Shown here piece by piece: positions 13,543 to 23,912 of a stretch of 64,000 nt of DNA. Origin of the DNA: Vandiemenella viatica. Its lineage: Eukaryota; Arthropoda; Insecta; Orthoptera; Morabidae. The notes beneath the pieces were generated by a model. That model saw nothing but the letters and a program-made list of their open reading frames with translations, was not told the DNA's origin and did not search any database. How positions within the stretch are numbered: position 1 is the stretch's first letter; each line of letters opens with the position of its first letter. The translations under genes were made by a program, and so were the position numbers. The DNA lies in contig JARYHS010009186.1 in assembly GCA_031002005.1 (NCBI GenBank), positions 183,422,437 to 183,486,436 on the forward strand. The letters are read 5' to 3'.

Positions 13543-13795
13543 TTTTTTTTTACTTATTGCTTTACGCCTCGTCGACGGATAAGGTCATTAGAGGCGGGAT
13601 GGGACTGGGGACAAGGAAAGGGAAGAAATTCGGCCATGGCGTTTTTGAAGGAAGCATTCCAGCATTCTCCTGGAGTGATTTGGGAAAATCATTGGAAAAC
13701 CCAAATCTGGATGCCAGGATGGGTATTCGAACCCTCGTCCTCCCGAATGCGAGGCCAGAACGTTAATCATTCACCCACCACGCTCGGTGAAACGA
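13543..13795 (-). repeat. SINE family A, near full-length copy
   Basis: A complete minus-strand copy of about 250 bp. It opens with the T-run of the tail, then the 3' end (gctttacgcctcgtcgacgg), the body with cggccatggc, and a tRNA-like head reading (reverse complement) through a B-box-like GGGTTCGAATACCC. It ends at cacgctcggt. Apparent reading frames here are SINE read-through, not genes. Confidence 0.87.
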
Positions 13796-14597
13796 AGTAA
13801 GACTTGTGAGTTAATTTCCGTGACTGAGCAGTTGATTTATAATATATAGATAGGTTCTTTAACGATTTGGGCTTTCAGTGCTTTACCGTAATCATCTTTG
13901 GAAAAATAATCAGGTTTCTACGTTAAGGATATTTGCACCTTCTCTTCATCGACATTGATAATGTTTTTTTTTGACGTAACTTGTAAATAGAACCTTAAGC
14001 CCTAAGAGGAAAAAAAAATTATATCTTGAGTATTTTGCTAAATTATTTTAACTTTTCCCATGGGTGGAGAAATGGTATTAAAAAGGTAGGCAGTGTCACT
14101 TTGGTTTGTGGATGGGAACTGTTATAAATTTCCGATTGATTTCAAAGCCCATTGAAGACGAAGATGTATCCATTTGACCTCAAACTGCGTTATGTAGATG
14201 TTTGTGAATATCTTTTTGCGAATACTGTATTTCTCAGTAATTAATGAGAGACGATGACAAACATTGGTATACATGACCACAGCTGAAATCCCAAAAATAT
14301 AGATCGGTGTACAGTTTTAGCTCTAGCACTCTGGTAAACCCGTGTGGTGGTAACCTTTTTGTTCAGGGCCGGCCTAATCATGTTGAATGGGTGGAACTCT
14401 CGAAAAATTCGTGGTTCCGTCACTGTCGGTTCATCTGGCAGCCAGCAAACGCTTTTGAATACCCAATCGTCGTGTTTCTCCGAATCCTACAAGGGGAGCG
14501 GCTTAACGCTCTTGCGTTATTTGCAAAGTGACAGTTCGGATAGTGGGAAATTCGTTCATTTAAATGCTGTCAACCCCGTTTGATGTGTATGTTTCAG

Positions 14598-14762
14598 TAC
14601 GACCTGCACGTTGCGGCGCTGGATGGCAGCAGCCTCAACTTCACACGCGTTTCCGTGCGCCTGACAGACGTCAACGACTGCCCACCCACCTTCGAACGTC
14701 CGGCGTACAGAGCTCAAATCACCGAGGAAGACGACCGCAACCTGCCCAAAAGAGTCCTGCAG
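14598..14762 (+). CDS. CadN: Neural cadherin (CadN), internal exon 1 of 9 seen
   Basis: This 165 nt exon encodes 55 residues with both borders in phase 0. It starts after a tttcag acceptor and ends at CTGCAG/gtagga. It holds the last strands of one cadherin (EC) repeat, ending in the calcium-binding boundary motif LTDVNDCPPTF. It then opens the next repeat (YRAQITEEDDRNLPKRVLQ), a stretch I recognise as strongly conserved in insect CadN. CadN is a single-pass neuronal adhesion receptor that binds like molecules on neighbouring axons and growth cones. The exon is much more GC-rich than its intron surroundings. The previous exon lies upstream of base 1, more than 14.5 kb away, and the next is 30.3 kb downstream. 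Assignment rests on collinearity with the eight following exons. The CadN2 paralogue known in flies is the main alternative. Confidence 0.88.
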
Positions 14763-14845
14763 GTAGGAGTGACGACCGCTTACACACAGATCAATAAACT
14801 ATCCACCAAAAGCGGGAATAAGCGTGTGCTTGTTTCTAAATCTGT

Positions 14846-14931
14846 TATAATACATACATACATACATACATACATGCATACATACATACAAACATACATA
14901 TATAGATACATACATACATACATACATACAT

Positions 14932-14985
<54 letters not shown>

Positions 14986-15130
14986 ACAGAGAGAGAGAGA
15001 GAGAGACAGACAGACACACAAACAAACAGTCATACATACATACATACATACATACATACATACATACAAACATACATACATATATGCACACACACACACA
15101 CAGACAGACACTCATACATACATACATATA
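14846..15130. repeat. Compound microsatellite (CATA)n-(CA)n-(GA)n-(CATA)n
   Basis: Nearly 300 bp of tetranucleotide CATA repeats, interrupted by a CA run (about 14948-14990), a GA run (about 14988-15006) and CAGA/CAAA variants. It starts 84 bp inside the long intron, just after the CadN donor at 14763. It produces long spurious frames on both strands. Confidence 0.97.
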
Positions 15131-15259
15131 ATAAGAGTGTAACCAGAATAAACAAAGTACATTTAAGATGCACAATCAGTGAACCTATAGATAAAGGATC
15201 AACTTTTAAAAAAAAAAAAAAATGCGCCTATTTGGATGAACGCAAAAAAAAAAAAAATC

Positions 15260-15690
15260 AAGTTGAATTTTAATGGAGTTTTGGACAATGTACAGTCCCT
15301 AGTGCTGAGGATAAAACAGCCTGTATGTTTCATTTTGGTGTGAAGTCAGGAAGCTGAAAATTTTAAGGGTAAAGTGTCCACACACTTCACGCAAAAACTA
15401 CTTGTAGGATTCTGATAGGATTTCGAATAATGTACTGACCATAGACCAGGGGTTAAAAAGATTATGTTTGGCTTTGATGTTAAGTCGGAAAGCTGAGAAA
15501 TTTATGATAAAATTGTCCACAAATTAAAGTCAATTTTTTGTTGAACACGATTCGCGCAAACACTACTGGTTAGATTTTCAATAATGTACGGCCCTTGATC
15601 CCGGAGGTAAAATAAGATCTGTTTCATTTCGATAGGAACTCGAAAAGCTGAGAAATTTAAGATAAAAGTGTCCACAAAATGGTTGAAAGT
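15260..15690. repeat. Degenerate tandem repeat, about 145-155 bp x 3
   Basis: Three units share aatgtac(a/t/g)g.ccct anchors at 15285, 15429 and 15582. Each also has aagctgagaaatttaagata and agtgtccaca blocks. Units are diverged by substitutions and small indels. It looks like a short satellite remnant. Confidence 0.75.
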
Positions 15691-15957
15691 GGATTTACTT
15701 AATTCTTGTTTTTCGTGATTTCAGACTACTAACGGCACCGTATTATTCCGAGGAATTAAATTACTTTTCTTTTCCAGCAGACGAAGTTTTAACTGTAACA
15801 TGATCGGCTTAACCCGTACATCAACAGCCCAACTAAGCAAAGCTGCGGGCTACAGCTGGTTTCTCACTAAATATGTGATACTCACCAGTATAGTGAAGCG
15901 TGTTGAAGTTCCATCACGTTTGAAGGCATTTCGAAAGTTTTTTCCATTCATCTAAGC

Positions 15958-16213
15958 CAGCCTTTCCTAACCTCTTTCAACGGCGGACCCCTTGCAGATT
16001 ACTCACGGACCTACTAATAATAACAATAATACTAATTGGAAATTGGCTATTTAAGAACTGTCATTTGATTCCTCGATTCGCATCTCACACACTATGGTCG
16101 GAGTTCGTGTATTCTCAGGCTTCCATTTAATTTTTCGTAATTATTAATTTCATTTTTATTTTTCCCACGGATCCCTTATGACAGGTCCACGGAACCCATG
16201 TGGCGAAACCCTT
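15958..16213. mobile_element. hAT-type MITE with perfect 8 bp target duplication
   Basis: A 256 bp element with ends cagcctttcctaacc and (revcomp) aagggtttcgccacatgg, flanked by identical 8 bp duplications atctaagc at 15950-15957 and 16214-16221. Internal blocks such as ggcggaccccttg and ggtccacggaacccatg are typical of a MITE type found in many animals. It has no coding capacity. The imperfect inverted ends and 8 bp duplication support hAT. Confidence 0.85.
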
Positions 16214-16351
16214 ATCTAAGCTAATGCTGGCATAACCTATAATTTCCTTTTAGAGAACTTCAAGTTTTACAGATAGATTAACAGAGTGAAACTTACATGT
16301 CTTACAGACTGATCAGGACTCTTGGCTCATTCCCGTTAATTTGTATATAAG

Positions 16352-16712
16352 ATACTAGCCCGTACCCGCGTGGATTAAGAATTTTTTTGCCAGAATTAAA
16401 TATAGAAAGTTGCTAACGAAGGATTGGTCCCAAACAATATCGAGTAGGAATAATATGACAGGAAAGCTATCACTATATCATTCTACCGTCGAACCTGTCT
16501 CTTGAAGAGAATCAATTTCCAACATATTTCTGTCACCATTCGATAAGGTCTCAAATTTTCGTGACTACAACTGTTAATCATACTGGAAAAAATATCCTGT
16601 GCCCTTCATACAGATTTCCTTATAAAATTGCATCACAACGATATAGCCATTTAGTCGTCAAAACGTAACAAAAAGACAGAGACTTACTTCCGTATTTATA
16701 ATAATATTACTG
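16352..16712 (+). repeat. Dispersed repeat tail (tactagcccgtacccgcg type)
   Basis: It starts tactagcccgtacccgcgtgg and ends near cttccgtatttataataata. These start and end motifs are common on LINE-tail or MITE-like repeats of insects. A related end (cattcgtatttatatataaa) closes the tandem repeat near 17690. The internal sequence is not recognised. Confidence 0.5.
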
Positions 16713-16728
16713 TGGTTCACACTCACAC

Positions 16729-17690
16729 ACTGACTGCGAACAACACCTGAGGGATCATTATAACGTAAAAAAGTGTACACCTACAACATTGCAAGACTAT
16801 CTACGATTTGCCTCGCATTGCACCCCTAACTTTCTAATATCTACAGTTTAACATTCAATCCTAATAACCTATGGCCCAAGCCTGACTCTTACGATGAAAA
16901 ACAATTTTAAAAAATCTTAGCCTCCACGGAGATTTGAACCAGAGAGCACGACGTTCGTAAGCAAGCGCTTTAACCACTAAGCTGCCAGTCTACTATACGG
17001 AAGCACGGTACGGAGGCGACCATATCCAACGTGTCTATCTATCGCCGTATTTCGAAGTTATGAGACAACATGTGTTATTTATACAGATAATTTTTCAACC
17101 AAAGATAGACAGTATTTTTCTCCTTGTTTCAAAGGATAAGTTTCATCGTGATCGAATTAAAACTGTGGATTTTTATGAAGAATTACTTACTGACTGCGAA
17201 CAACACCTGAGGGATCATTATAACGTAAAGAAGTGTACACCTACAACATTGCAAGACTATCTACGATTTGCCTCGCATTGCACCCCTAACTTTCTAATAT
17301 TTACAGTTTAACATTCAATCCTAATAACCTATGGCCCAAGCCTGACTCTTACGATGAAAAACAATTTTTAAAAATCTTAGCCTCCACGGAGATTTGAACC
17401 AGAGAGCACGACGTTTGTAAGCAAGCGCTTTAACCACGAAGCTGCCAGTCTACTATACGGAAACACGGTATGGAGGCGACCATATCCAACGTGTCTATCT
17501 ATCGCCGTATTTCGAAGTTATGACACAACATGTGTTATTTATACTGATAATTTTTCAACCAAATTTTGACAGTATTTTTCTCCTTGTTTCAAAGGATAAG
17601 TGTGCAAAGTTTCATCGAGATCGGATGAAAACTGTGGATTTGTATGAAGAACAAACAAACAAACATGCATTCGTATTTATATATAAAGAT
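16729..17690. repeat. 460 bp tandem duplication carrying a SINE head
   Basis: Two copies with period 460 bp (anchor tgactgcgaacaacacctga at 16731 and 17191), differing by only a few substitutions. Each contains, on the minus strand, a tRNA-like head (revcomp: A-box-like GGCAGCTTAGTGGTTAA, B-box-like GGTTCAAATCTCC). Both copies share it at the same place, so the SINE head was present before the duplication. The segment ending ggatttgtatgaagaacaaac resembles units of the array at 34.9-37.2 kb. Confidence 0.85.
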
Positions 17691-18486
17691 TAAATATATT
17701 CCCGGACAAAATATGGAATAGATCTTCCGAGGATGGAAGCAGTGAAACGTCACGAGATTGCTACAAAAGCGGAAAAAACATTTCTGTCACCCGTTTAATA
17801 GAATTAGTTTACAGAATTGTGAGAAATATTGGATTAAATGAAGTCTCTGGTTTTTTCTCCATCCATAGGGTGGGTGACAAGCGTATCAAGTCTTGTCGAC
17901 ATATAAATCTTTATAATCCGCTAAAAAGAAAGTGACTCAACAGAAATTTAGGCAAATTGTTCAAGCATATTCTGTTTTACTGAATGATCACAATTACTAA
18001 GTGTGTGTGTGTGCGTCGTATTTCCTGTTGTGTGCGCGATGAGAGAGGTGGGTTTGGCATACCTGTGGTAGAACAAGCAAGCGGTGAATATATGGCACAG
18101 AGCAAACTGTTTCAGCAACTTTACCGCATCTAGAGCACACCCAGTCGCTACGTAGACAAAGATATTCCCCTACAAAACATAGGAGCAGTTTATGGGACGA
18201 TCACTTTCTATGCAAAAATTAAACATGTATTTAAAGTAATAATAATTATTATTTAAAAATGACACTGCAACTGTTTGAAGTTTTCGCCTCTCGTAGAGAT
18301 ATCTTCAACGATCCAATGTTTACTTTAAATATTTGCAGTTCATAAATTTTGTACAAGCGGGTTTGTCGGAATGACATTAGAGTTACATTTATATATGTGT
18401 GTTATAGTTTACAGTACAGACATGGAATTAGGATACAATGCCGACTGCCAGTAGTGTGTGTGTCCGAATCGACAACCACAGTTCTA

Positions 18487-18610
18487 AAGAGAATTATACG
18501 TTTTTTCGGGATGAAAAGTTCCTTCAGTAGGACATGGATGAATTTCTTCCCGTTCGTAGTCTCGAATAAACTCAACGTCAAAAAGGCGTAAAATCAAAAC
18601 AAAAAAAAAG
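18487..18610 (+). repeat. Degenerate SINE family A 3' fragment
   Basis: A weak match to the family 3' end (tcgaataaactcaacgtcaa then aaggcgtaaa) followed by an A-rich tail. The body is badly decayed. Confidence 0.45.
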
Positions 18611-19842
18611 GATGATAAGTATGCTATGTGCTAAACCAGACTATATTCTAACACCCTAATACGTTGAGCCATTAAGGAGTGATTTAGCAACAAACATCCA
18701 TCCATCCTAAACTTTCGTGTTTCTTATATCAGTACTAATAAAGGCTAAGCTTTGTTACTATGTCAAACGCGCCCGTCCTTCGTTACCACACTAATTGCAG
18801 TAAAAGATGATACCGGAAAAAATTGAAATTATGGCTATTATTTAATAACAATTCTTTTTAGTTAAAGAACAAGGAATGAATTTTTCAAGAACACTGAAGA
18901 AAGTACTTATTGCGTTTAAATTAACATAATAATTAGTAGTTGCTTTTGTTTAAATTGATGTAGATTTTTCCTTATATTCTCTCCAGAGTTATCGCCGTTA
19001 CAATAACTAAGAAATATGTACCACATTACATGATTTTTAAGATTATGAGCGATATTTAATAAAATCTTGCTAAGTTAAACAAATGCCATGAAAAGAACTG
19101 GGTTCAAACCGTTATCTTTGAAGGGACTGCAAGGTATTTTTTATTCGATGGGGTGTTCCCGCTGTATTCTATGTCACTTTTATACTAAATTCGAAGAAGT
19201 TAACTGCCAGAACTTTGCGTTCAACCGGTCAGTTTTCATGGACTTTACGTGATTCTGATGATATTTCAAACTGAAAATGGTGGCGCTTCGTATCTCTCGA
19301 TTTTACTTCGATACATCTTCCCAACTACCTATCGATAATATATGCGGCAGTTGGATTCTAATCGGGAAAGTATCAGCGGCTACAAGTGATATAACAAAAT
19401 TTGTAAGTTTATTTGATCGGTCTTTTCCAAAGCATCGTCTAAAACGTTAGGAGTTAACTCTCAACTGAAGAGTCTTGTAATATTTTTTCGTCGGTGGCGA
19501 TATCGATGAGAGGCGTCCAGCAGTGACATATTTCACAGCTCGTAACTTTATTGGAAGGGACTTTTTACCAACGCGTGTCGCAAAAATGTGAAAACACATC
19601 ACAGCGAAGCAATTAATCTAAATTTAGAAAGATTAGTATCATATATTATTCTGTGATAGAAGTGACACTAAACCAGAAATTCGGAACTCTTCGCTGTAGA
19701 CGTAGACAGACAGATAGTTTCATGTATCTTTTAGCTAGTTTTGTTCCTACCACCAAATCTCAGTGCTTTCAAGTAACCAAAACGCTAATATCTTAATTTT
19801 TTACACGCTTTCTATTAGCTTATGTATGTATGTATGAATGAA

Positions 19843-20985
19843 TGTAACGGAATTTTACAACTCCATTTTGACCCACTTCCAGGTGTCCGATCTCTTTTAA
19901 ATTTCGCACAGATATTAAGAACCGGTAACAATAAAATAATTTCTTAGTAATGTCCTGCTATTTCTAACTACTTTGACAGTTACAACAGGGAAATGGTTGA
20001 ATGTCGTTGAATTTTGCAATTTATTTTTAACCAAATTCCAGATGTCCGAATTGTTTGAAATTTTGCTCATGTATTGATAACTGATTACAATCCAATAATT
20101 TCATAGCTATGTCTTGATATTATCATTACTTTCACAGTAATAATAGAAAATCTTTGCATTGACAACACAGTACTCTATAAGCAACGTCCTGTTATTTATT
20201 CTCGTTACTTTGACGGTAACAATAGAAAAATGGTTACATGTAATGGAATCTTTCATTTCAGTGTTCACCCACTTCCTGATGTCCGAATCGTTTGAAATTT
20301 TCACACTTATTAACCGATAAAAATTCAATAATTTCACTTTCACCACGTTGTCAGTAACAACTTAAAAGTGGTTGAATGTAATGAGAAGTTTCAGTTCAAT
20401 TTTCACCCACTTCAGGAAGTCCTAAATTTCTGAAATTTTTTACACGTGTTAAGAACAGATGACAATCCACTAATTTCATATCTGTGTCTTAGTAATCTCA
20501 TTACTTTGACAGTAAGAACAATAAAGTGATTTAACCGTCTGATGATAGATGTGGCTCATTTTCACCCATTTTCAGCATCCCCCTGGTGGCTGAGTTGGTT
20601 AAGGCGCGTGACTAGCGAATAGACGTTCCCTGCTCGAATCCCAGTTTCTGTTGGAATTTTTACGGTTATTATAAGTCGCGAAGATTAGGATAACCCACGG
20701 TTCGGATTTCACGTTAAAATGCAGGTACCCTACTGCTGATGGAATTGCCGAGTTAGGTGAATGCAGCCGCGACATTTTGCACAAGCGCGGCAATTCTAGA
20801 AACATTGATCATTTAGCGGCCGGACCCTTCGGAGATTTCCCGTCCAATATCGCCATATCCATTTAATTTAATCACCAACTTCCAGGTGTCTTAATTTTTC
20901 TAAATATTGCACACGTATTAAGAACGTTTAACAACACAATAATTTCACAGCTGTAACTTGGAATTCTCATTACTTTGACAGTTTT
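19843..20985. repeat. Degenerate tandem array, period about 170-195 bp, split by a SINE
   Basis: About six diverged units share the order: cacccacttccaggtgtccga, gaaatttt.cacac, ttaagaac, aataatttca, tcattactttgacagtaa. The last unit (about 20865-20985) lies beyond a SINE inserted at 20577-20862. The degree of divergence suggests an old array. Confidence 0.75.
20577..20862 (+). repeat. tRNA-derived SINE, second family (B)
   Basis: A tRNA-like head (ggtggctgagttggttaagg, then a B-box-like gctcgaatccc) leads into a body unlike family A (gaattgccgagttaggtgaa, gcggccggaccctt). It interrupts the tandem array. It is not a functional tRNA gene: the cloverleaf is incomplete and a SINE body follows. 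Confidence 0.75.
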
Positions 20986-21299
20986 CTTACGCAATCTTTT
21001 GCTCATGCGCAATTGATGATATTTTGATACAAGCTGCTACGATAGTGTCTGCAGTCGCTTAATGTGATGTTAAATAATGAGTATTGGAAAATCTTTTTCA
21101 ATTACTTCGTACTTTTATAGAAGAGTAGTCGTCCACATTTACCCTGCTATTGGGCCTCTGGTGGGGTTGACCATATAATTGTACGTTACTCGTGGGAATA
21201 ATAATTAAAAATGAAAAAGAAACAAAAAGAAAAAGAGAGATTGGCGAAGAAAAGCCAAGAGTAAGAAACATACTTTTGAAACACCCTGAACTAAAAAGT

Positions 21300-21762
21300 T
21301 AAAAATAAAATTGTAGTTTAAAAAAATAAAAACATGCTTTCGTAGTAATGTGAACTAAAAGGTTAAAAATAATTTTTACATTTTAAGTTTTTGTTTACAG
21401 CGATAGAACGTCCCACAATTCAGGATAAATTAATGTATTGGATAAGCTTAAAGAATAAAGTCACTGATTGCGAAATTAATGTAAAAAAAGCTTGGCGTGC
21501 TATCTACACAACTTTTGACAATGACTCTATCTTTATAAACAGCCAGCGACATAAAATATAAGGGAACTTATTAATTTTGTAATCAGTGACTTTATTCTTT
21601 AAGCTTATTCAAAACATTAATTTATCCTGAATTGTGGGACGTTCTATCGCTGTTAAACAAAATCTTAATATTTAAAAATTATTTTTAACCTTTTAGTTCA
21701 CATTACTACGAACGCGTGTTTTTAGTTTTTTAAACTACAATTTTATTTTATTTTTGCTTGTA
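21300..21762. mobile_element. Fold-back element with about 175 bp inverted arms
   Basis: The left arm (about 21306-21470) and right arm (about 21580-21758) are near-perfect reverse complements; for example cgatagaacgtcccacaatt on the left pairs with its complement near 21635. The loop is about 100 bp. No transposase is present. A SINE copy abuts the right arm at about 21760. The superfamily is unknown because no clear target duplication was found. Confidence 0.8.
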
Positions 21763-21966
21763 TTGTAGCTGTACGCCCTGTCGGCGTCGAGGCCATTAGA
21801 GACGGCAAAGGAATGAGGGCAAGGAATGGGAAGGAATTCGGCCATGTTCCATTGAAGGAACATCCCGAATTCACCTGTAGTGTTTTGAAACAAACCATTG
21901 AAAACAGGGAATTGACTCCACGTCCTCCGGAATGCGTTATCTCTCAGCCACTACGCTCGGTAAGAT
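21763..21966 (-). repeat. SINE family A copy
   Basis: A minus-strand copy with 3' end (gtacgccctgtcggcgtcga), body (aaggaattcggccatg) and a shortened tRNA-like head ending ctacgctcggt. Part of the body-to-head junction is deleted compared with the 13.5 kb copy. Confidence 0.83.
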
Positions 21967-22621
21967 GCGAATCGATATACACGAATTCCAGATTTCTGAT
22001 ATAAATGGCACTGTAAAAGAAAGAAACTCTTGAATAATGCAATTCGGTGATGATGTCTCTGGAAAGAGATTTTCAAAGTCCCTGGTGATCGCGGAACGGC
22101 GTAAGTTTGGGTGACAGCTCTCTTAATAGCCACAGGAGACCAGACTCCAGGCAAGATGAAGCGGACTCTGCACGCTGGAACCGAGCCAGCCGACATCTGC
22201 TATTCTTCGAGCCTTAATGACCTGCGAAAGAAAATCGATATAGCTGCTGCTGGCATCCCTGGAACGCTGTAGTTTGGATTAATCTGATCCTCGGCTCAGC
22301 CACCTTGAGTTAATCAGTGTCAGATGTTTTATAAAATGGTTGTCAGTTTCGTGGAGATTAATTTCCCTGTCGGGATAAGATATAGGATTGGAATTTTACG
22401 ATTTCGGTAATATCACTGAGATTTTAAGATATAAGAAATATGTAAAACGCTATTTCCGTAATTATTAAATTGTATGGAATATACTCTGTGAAATGTCTAC
22501 TTCAGTCTCTTGGTATCACAGCGTGTTAAAAAAAGTGGGAATACCTATCTTAGAATATTGTTTATTCCTAACACGGATGACGCGGAACTACTATTAGCTC
22601 AGAACCTCAAAACTAGTTTTT

Positions 22622-22828
22622 AAACCGAGCGTGGTGGGTGAGCGGTAACGCTCTGGTCTCGCATTTGGGAGAACGCGAGTTAGAATCCCGTCCGACCATC
22701 CAGATTTCGGTTTTCCATGGTTTCTAGAAATCACTCTAGGTGAATTCAGGGATTGTTTATTCAAAGGCTATGACCGATTTCTTTCCGATTATTTGTCCCC
22801 TGACTTTTTTCGCGTCCGAAAAGTTCAA
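22622..22828 (+). repeat. SINE family A copy with clear head
   Basis: A plus-strand copy starting accgagcgtggtgggtgagc (A-box region) and gagttagaatcccg (B-box region), then the family body ggttttccatggtttctaga. The 3' end is partly decayed (cttttttcgcgtccga). Confidence 0.83.
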
Positions 22829-23665
22829 TACCGAAATAGAAGTATTTTTTTATTATTTCTTTTTTTTTAAATAATTCAGATTTTCTTCATAAAATTTATT
22901 ACTTCTGAACTAAATTTCAGTATTTTAATAGGAGAGTCTGTAGAAAACTAAAGCTAATTTCTGTGTGTTATTGAATGAAACCAGTTTCAACATATCTTCA
23001 TCGAAATTCGTTGAAAGATGAATACCAGGAAATTGTCAAAGAACTTTAGATAAATTTTTCTTATGTCTATTAGCTTTGTAATTTTACAACCATCCTCCGC
23101 ATCTAACAAATCTCCAGGCCAACAATGCCATATTCCCTTATTTTTGGTCACACCGTTTAAAATCTTGTACGTGACCAACACTAAATTTTTCACAATGCAT
23201 CTGTAAACATTTTTAAACATATTAACTGTTAGAAACATGGATAGCCTTAATTTCTATGGCCGGAATGGTAATTGAAAGAGCGTGATCTAGGATAGGTGAC
23301 CACAGACGCAGCAGTTTGCTGTACCATTGTCAGTGACTCAATCTAATGAGCAGAGATTGCCTTTAATGTAAACACATTTTTGGAAAAGACGTGTCAACTA
23401 CTTATGAAACTTTCATTCAATGTCGTCCTTTAAGGATTTCGCTGGCGTATATTCAGGCACGGCACTGAAAATTCCTTTTTCAACAATCTTCCATTTCGGT
23501 TTTTTCCTTACGTCAAACATAAGTGAACAATAGACCATTCGTCACCATTTTCCATGAAACAAATGTCAGGTTAACTACTCATTCAGAATCCACTCAGAAA
23601 GTATGCTCGATGATCCTGAGGGTTAAATACCACGTAGTAACAATTCTACTGAGATCTAGGAATGT

Positions 23666-23912
23666 ACCAAGTTTGGTTGGTGAGCGATAACGCTCTAGCC
23701 TCGCTTTCGGGAGGACGCGGGTTCGAATCCCCGTCAGGGCAGTCAGTATTAGGTTTTCCATGGTTTCCCCAAATCACTCCAGGTGAGTGAAGGGATCCTT
23801 CTTTCAAAAGACCTTGATCTAGTTCGTTCCCTTTCCTTACTCTCCAGTCATTTCCCGCCTCTAATGACCTTGACGTCAACGAGTCGTAAAGCCATAAGCA
23901 AAAAAAAAAAAG
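23666..23912 (+). repeat. SINE family A copy, best preserved
   Basis: A plus-strand full-length copy. Its head contains ggttggtgagcgataacgct and a consensus B box cgggttcgaatccccg. The body has ggttttccatggtttcccc, and the 3' end cgcctctaatgaccttgacg leads to an A-rich tail at 23900. Best reference copy in the window for the family of about 245 bp. Confidence 0.9.

Larger units (their letters stand above)
1..14597 (+). other. CadN upstream intron (partial), mostly AT-rich
   Basis: This is non-coding sequence upstream of the first visible CadN exon; its 5' splice site lies outside the window. Recognisable content is a rosa-like mariner (1380-3631), a GC-rich island (6820-7190), a Tc1 remnant (about 10310-10941) and two SINE copies (11515-11712, 13543-13795). 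A Penelope-like terminal fragment near 12700-12745 resembles the ends of the inverted element at 59.1-60.4 kb. I see no supportable gene in 1-1377, 3634-6790, 7340-10309, 10942-11514, 11713-12699, 12746-13542 or 13796-14597. Those stretches are AT-rich with stop-broken frames only. Confidence 0.75.

Noticed and set aside
13429..13800. 123-codon frame at 13.4-13.8 kb
   Set aside because: Most of it is read-through of a minus-strand SINE copy.
14580..15175. Long open frames on both strands over 14.6-15.2 kb
   Set aside because: Outside the exon they translate CATA/CA/GA microsatellite into low-complexity peptides.
20583..20650. tRNA gene
   Set aside because: The sequence has A- and B-box-like motifs but an incomplete cloverleaf, and it leads into a SINE body. 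The same holds for the heads at 16.9, 17.4, 22.6, 23.7, 34.6 and 50.1 kb.
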